Positions 60,575 to 64,000 of a stretch of DNA of 64,000 nucleotides are shown here, piece after piece (position 1 is the first letter of the stretch; each line of letters opens with the position of its first letter). The notes below the pieces were generated by a model, which was given only the letters and a program-made list of their open reading frames with translations, was not told the origin of the DNA and searched no databases. Source of the DNA: Rhynochetos jubatus (taxonomy: Eukaryota > Chordata > Aves > Eurypygiformes > Rhynochetidae); NCBI GenBank assembly GCA_027574665.1, contig CM050677.1:372001-436000 (forward strand). Reading direction: 5' to 3'. The position numbers were made by a program, and so were the translations under genes.

Positions 60575-61865
60575 CCTTGTGCCACTGACAGTGAAGACTG
60601 AGGCAAAAAAAGCCTTCTCCATATCCTGGGAAACCAGCTCTCCTGTTCCCTTCCGCAGAGGGCCCACGTTTTCCCTGATCATCCTTTTATCCCGTGTACC
60701 TATAGGAGCCCTTCTTGTTGGCCTTGATGTCCCTGGCCAGGTTTAATTCTGTCAGGGCTTTGGCTTTCCTAACCTGATCTCTGACCTCTCGGACAACTCC
60801 CCTGTAATCCTCCCAGGCTCCCTGTCCCTGCTCCCACCCTCTGTGGGCTTCCTTGTTGTGCCTCAGTTTCCCCAGGAGCTGCTTGTTCATCCTCACAGGC
60901 CTCCGGATGCTTTTACCCGGCTTCTTCTTCATTGGGCTGCATCGCTCCTGAGCTTGGAGGAGAAGGTCCTTGAATACTCGCCAGCTTTCCTGGGCCCCTC
61001 TTCCCTCCAGGGCTTCTTCCCAAGGAACCTTTCCAATCAGTTCCCTGCAGAGGCTGAAGTCTGCTCTCCTGCAGTCCAGGGCAGCGAGCTTGCTGCGCAC
61101 CCTCCTCGCCTCCGTAAGGATCCCAAACTCCCCCATTCCATGGTCGCTGCGGCCAAGGCTGCCCTTCAGCTTCACATTCGCCACCAGCCCCTCCCTGTTG
61201 GTGAGAACAAGATCCAGCCTGGCACCCCTCCTCGTCGGCTCCTCTGTCACTTGGAGAAGGGAGTTGTCATCAGTGCACTGCAGGAGCCTCCTGGCTTGTG
61301 CCCTGCCGTGTTGTTCCTCCAACAGCCATCGGGGTGATTGAAGTCCCCCATGAGGACCAGGATTTGTGACCGTGAGGCTGCTGCTCTCTGCCTGTAGAGG
61401 GCCTCATCCACTCGCTCATCCTGGCCAGGTGGCCTGGAGCCAACTCCTGCTACAGTCTCCCCTCTCCCTGCCCTCCCTTAAATCTGACCCATAAGCTCTG
61501 GGTCAGCTCCTCATCCCTCCCCAGGTGGAGTTCCACACGCTCCAGCTGGTCACTGACAGAGAGAGCAACCCCCCTCCACCTCCCCCCCCCCGTCCTTCCT
61601 ACAGAGCCTGTACCCTTCCATCCCGACGCTCCGGCCGCAGGAGCCGTCCCGCCGCGTCTCCGCGATGCCCATGGGGTCACAGCCTCTCACGTGTGCGCGC
61701 GCCTCCAGCTCCTCGTTTATTCCCCACGCTCCGTGCGTTCGCAAAGCTGGAAAAGACCTTGAATTGGAGCAAACGCCGCTTGGCACCAGCAAACGCCCGC
61801 GCTATCCGCCTCTCCTCACACCAGCCACCGTGAGGAAAATGAACTCTGTCCTGGCTCAACCAGCC
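60575..61865 (-). mobile_element. CR1 LINE, ORF2 5' part (endonuclease and linker), broken
   Basis: On the - strand this begins near 61,865 with the ORF2 start region ('ANARSVGNK', 'MGIAETRRDGSC', 'MEGYRLCRKD'). It passes through the endonuclease ('ELTQSLWVRFKGG', then the catalytic '[12 protein letters not shown]' at about 61,330-61,365, '[20 protein letters not shown]' and '[11 protein letters not shown]'). It continues into the linker ('[20 protein letters not shown]', '[13 protein letters not shown]'). The longest open piece is 211 codons; several frame changes show it is dead. The reverse-transcriptase part and 3' end are missing, unusual for CR1, which normally loses its 5' end. This implies later deletion or interruption. 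Confidence 0.93.
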
Positions 61866-63018
61866 CGCTGAGGAACCATCTCCCCGTCCTCATCTCGACC
61901 CACGAGCTTTTCATTGTATTTTCTCTCCTGCCCGGCTGAGGGGGGCAGGGATCGGGCAGTTTGGTGCCCAGCCGGGGTTGAGCCGCCTCACTGGAGCTGG
62001 TGAGGGACCCTGGGGTGACCAAGTGGGACGCTGGGGCAGAAACACCACGGGGGACACAGGGAGGGACAAGGCGGGGGCAAAAACACCGAAGGGGTTTATT
62101 GCCCGACTCAGTGAGCACCCAGCTGGGATGGCCACTGTCCTGGGAGATCCCCAAGGTGTCCCCAGTTGTCCCCATTCCCCCTCAAGGGCAGGACCAGCCT
62201 CCCCATGGGAAATAAACAGTCTTGGGGTTAAAACCGCCAGGATTGGGGCTGACCCCAGGGTGGGGGTGGGGACCCTCCAGGATGGGGACAAGGACTGAGG
62301 AGAGAGAGAGAGACAGGCGTGGGGACATGGATCAGGATGGCAGGGGGCTCCCCCCCAGCGTGCCACCGCAGGTGGCCAGCAGCAGCCAGAGGGACATGGG
62401 GGGTCGGTGTCACTGTCCCCACCCGTCTGGCCAGCTGTGCAGATGGCAGAACCACCAGGCCCACACCCGGCAGGGGACAGAGGGGACACTGCAGGGACTC
62501 GTGTGTGTGGGTGGGGGTACCCCGACACCCGGGCGCCCAGTATGAACCAGTATGTACCAGTACAGGTGCCATTCGTCAGGGCTGAGGCTGCACCAGAGCC
62601 GCGCCAGCTCCCATGTGGCTGTGGCGGAGGTCCCGGGTGGGCGCGGGGAGCGTCACCACCCAGGACACCCCCGTCTCCAATGCCCGTGTCCCCACACCGA
62701 GCTCACGTGCTCCTCTGCTGTCTCCATCGCCCCTGGGGTCCGCGTGTGCCCCCCCGTGCCCCCACCCAACGCAGGGTTTTCGGTTGAGGTGGGGGAACGT
62801 GTTTGTGCAGGGAGCGGGGGGCTGTGACCTGCGTGAAGCCAACCTTCCAGGGGGTGAGGGGGGCACGATGCCGACACGCTCCAGGGTGTGTGGTTGCAAG
62901 GGGCAAACTGGGGCTGGGAGATCCCTGGGGGAGGAAAATCCGCACGGGGGGGGAGGAGGGAGGCAGATTGGCCCCAGGGGGGGACACAGAGGGTGACACC
63001 AGGTAGTAACAAACCAGC
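61866..63018. other. GC-rich intergenic region between CR1 and the SNRPD2 3' end
   Basis: No protein recognised. AATAAA occurs on the + strand at 62,211-62,216 and on the - strand at 62,095-62,100 (tttatt). A short GA run is near 62,297-62,313. Open frames overlap on both strands because the sequence is C/G-rich and stop-poor; I do not treat them as genes. Confidence 0.5.
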
Positions 63019-63024
63019 TTTATT
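63019..63024 (-). promoter_or_regulatory. SNRPD2: SNRPD2 poly(A) signal
   Basis: tttatt on the + strand, AATAAA on the - strand, 340 bases downstream of the SNRPD2 stop codon. It is the first canonical hexamer in that direction. Confidence 0.8.
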
Positions 63025-63363
63025 GCCCCAGTGGGGTGAGCATGTGCCTGGAGGCAGGGACACACGGACACTCACACGGGCTAGTCCCACCCCCCAATTC
63101 TCCTCCCCCTTCCAGGGGGAAGCACCCCCCCAAAACGCACCATGGAGCAGGGGGGGCCAGCACAGAGAAGGAGTCCCTGGGGGAGGTGCACAAGGTGTTG
63201 GGGGGTGCCAGGAGGGTCCAGGCCGGGGGGGTTCCTGGCCTGAGGACGGCATGCGGAGGCTCAGCGCGATGCCAACGGAGCCCAGGGACCCAGCCAGGCC
63301 CCCCAGGGAGGGTGTCAGGATGGTGGGGCAGCCCAGGGGGTTTCCCGGGGAGGGGGGGGTTCC
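63025..63363 (-). other. SNRPD2: SNRPD2 3' untranslated region (inferred)
   Basis: Very GC-rich sequence between the SNRPD2 stop and its poly(A) signal, with long G runs on the + strand (C runs in the transcript). No other feature seen. Confidence 0.7.
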
Positions 63364-63538
63364 CTACTTCCCGGCAATGAGGGGGTTGCGCAATACTACG
63401 ATAACGGAGTCGCCGCGCAGGAACATCTTGGAGATGTACCGGTCCTTGTTCACCGGCTTGGATTTCTTCTTCCCCTTCCCGCTCTTGGGCACCTCTGTCC
63501 ACATCTCCTTCACGTTCTCCAGCACCATGTTGCAGTGC
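63364..63538 (-). CDS. SNRPD2: SNRPD2, terminal coding exon (Sm protein D2)
   Basis: SmD2 is one of the seven Sm proteins that form the ring around U1, U2, U4 and U5 snRNA in the spliceosome. This exon encodes the C-terminal 57 residues: '[13 protein letters not shown]' (end of the Sm1 motif), the long lysine-rich loop '[15 protein letters not shown]' and the Sm2 motif '[14 protein letters not shown]', ending IAGK and stop TAG (63,364-63,366 on the + strand as cta). As far as I remember, it is identical to the mammalian sequence. The intron ends cctccag at 63,539. The first exon base completes an Arg codon begun in the previous exon, outside the window. In human, SNRPD2 lies at 19q13.3 next to GIPR and QPCTL; neither was recognised here. 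Confidence 0.97.
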
Positions 63539-64000
63539 CTGGAGGGGAGAGAGGGGACACGCGTGCGCATTCTGGGGGAGGCCCCAAAATCAGACACTGA
63601 AGACCACGGGGGGACCCTGGGAGACACTTGGGTGATCCAGGAGTACACTGGAGACTGGGGGGGGAATGCTGGGGTGACCCAGAAGGACACTGGGGACAGT
63701 GCGGGGACCCTGTGATGACCTACGGGGATACTGGGAACAGTGAGGGGACCCTGGGGTGACCCACAGGTACATTGGGGACCATGGGGGGGACCCTGGCGTG
63801 CACCAAGGGGGACGTTGGGATTGTGAGGTGATCCTGGGGTGACACAGAGGGACACTGGTGACCATGGGGGGACACTGAGGTGACCTGCAGTGACCTAGGG
63901 GGATACTGCAGACCATGGGAGGAACATGGGGTGACCCAGGGGGACACAGTAAGCCCCGAGGATAATGCAGAGCAGGACCGGGGAGCCCTCGGGCGCACGA
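63539..64000 (-). other. SNRPD2: SNRPD2 intron, continuing past the window end
   Basis: It begins (in + coordinates) with the acceptor side of the last intron. The preceding exon encoding residues up to 'RVKAFDR' is not in the window. Confidence 0.85.
63560..63955 (+). repeat. GC-rich minisatellite, unit about 42-45 bp (array 2)
   Basis: Degenerate units such as 'gaccatggggggaccctgg' and 'gtgacccagagggacactgg' recur at about 42-45 base spacing, for example the 'gaccatgggg' words near 63,778, 63,870 and 63,913. Same family as array 1, about 3.2 kb away on the other side of the CR1. This one lies inside the SNRPD2 intron. Confidence 0.85.

Noticed and set aside
62228-62899. Several 90-125 codon open frames on both strands
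   Set aside because: GC-rich, stop-poor sequence gives long frames on both strands by chance. The peptides are Pro/Gly/Arg-rich and match nothing, including the GIPR and QPCTL neighbours expected from human gene order.
1-64000. CRISPR arrays, tRNA or rRNA genes, bacterial operons or toxin genes
   Set aside because: None seen. The tandem arrays lack the repeat-spacer structure of CRISPR, and no cloverleaf with the conserved T-loop word was found by eye.

Overview
This 64 kb window is bird nuclear DNA. About twenty fragments of CR1, the chicken-repeat-1 LINE that dominates bird genomes, lie on both strands. Their 3' ends carry the typical phrase meaning 'lysine-free' CR1 tails (fttccaacccaaaccattctgtgattctatg-like endings). 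No mammalian-type L1 or SINE is seen. Genes have vertebrate introns with GT-AG borders, and one exon encodes the vertebrate spliceosome protein SmD2. I see no bacterial, plasmid or viral genome content.

Layout. Positions 1-41,000 form a gene-poor stretch upstream of LRFN3. It holds CR1 fragments, T-rich tracts and one striking minisatellite at 36.2-36.9 kb. Positions 41,004-53,916 hold the + strand gene LRFN3 (SALM4), a postsynaptic adhesion protein. It has a large coding exon (41,023-42,398), a 10.5 kb intron with two CR1 copies, and a final coding exon (52,861-53,371). The two exons join exactly in frame to give 628 residues. Positions 53,917-55,800 hold nothing recognisable.

From about 56 kb the DNA changes character: it becomes GC-rich, introns shrink to 80-480 bases and tandem repeats appear. 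A CpG island with two perfect NRF1-type sites and a ZNF143-type site lies at 56.24-56.66 kb. It is followed by seven well-spliced exons of a maestro heat-like repeat (MROH) gene, a family much expanded in birds. The MROH sequence lacks both ends of the usual protein and runs into a roughly 42-45 bp minisatellite. Next come an LTR fragment and a 5'-containing CR1 copy on the - strand (endonuclease region). The last gene is SNRPD2 on the - strand, whose terminal coding exon is at 63,364-63,538 and whose intron runs out of the window.

LRFN3 and SNRPD2 both map to human 19q13. Orthologues of that region sit on very small, GC-rich bird chromosomes that were poorly assembled for years, so I infer a microchromosome. 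The three genes do not form a pathway. I found no convincing new biological system. The most unusual items are the E-box minisatellite, the truncated MROH gene behind a housekeeping-type promoter, and the sharp change of sequence character near 56 kb.
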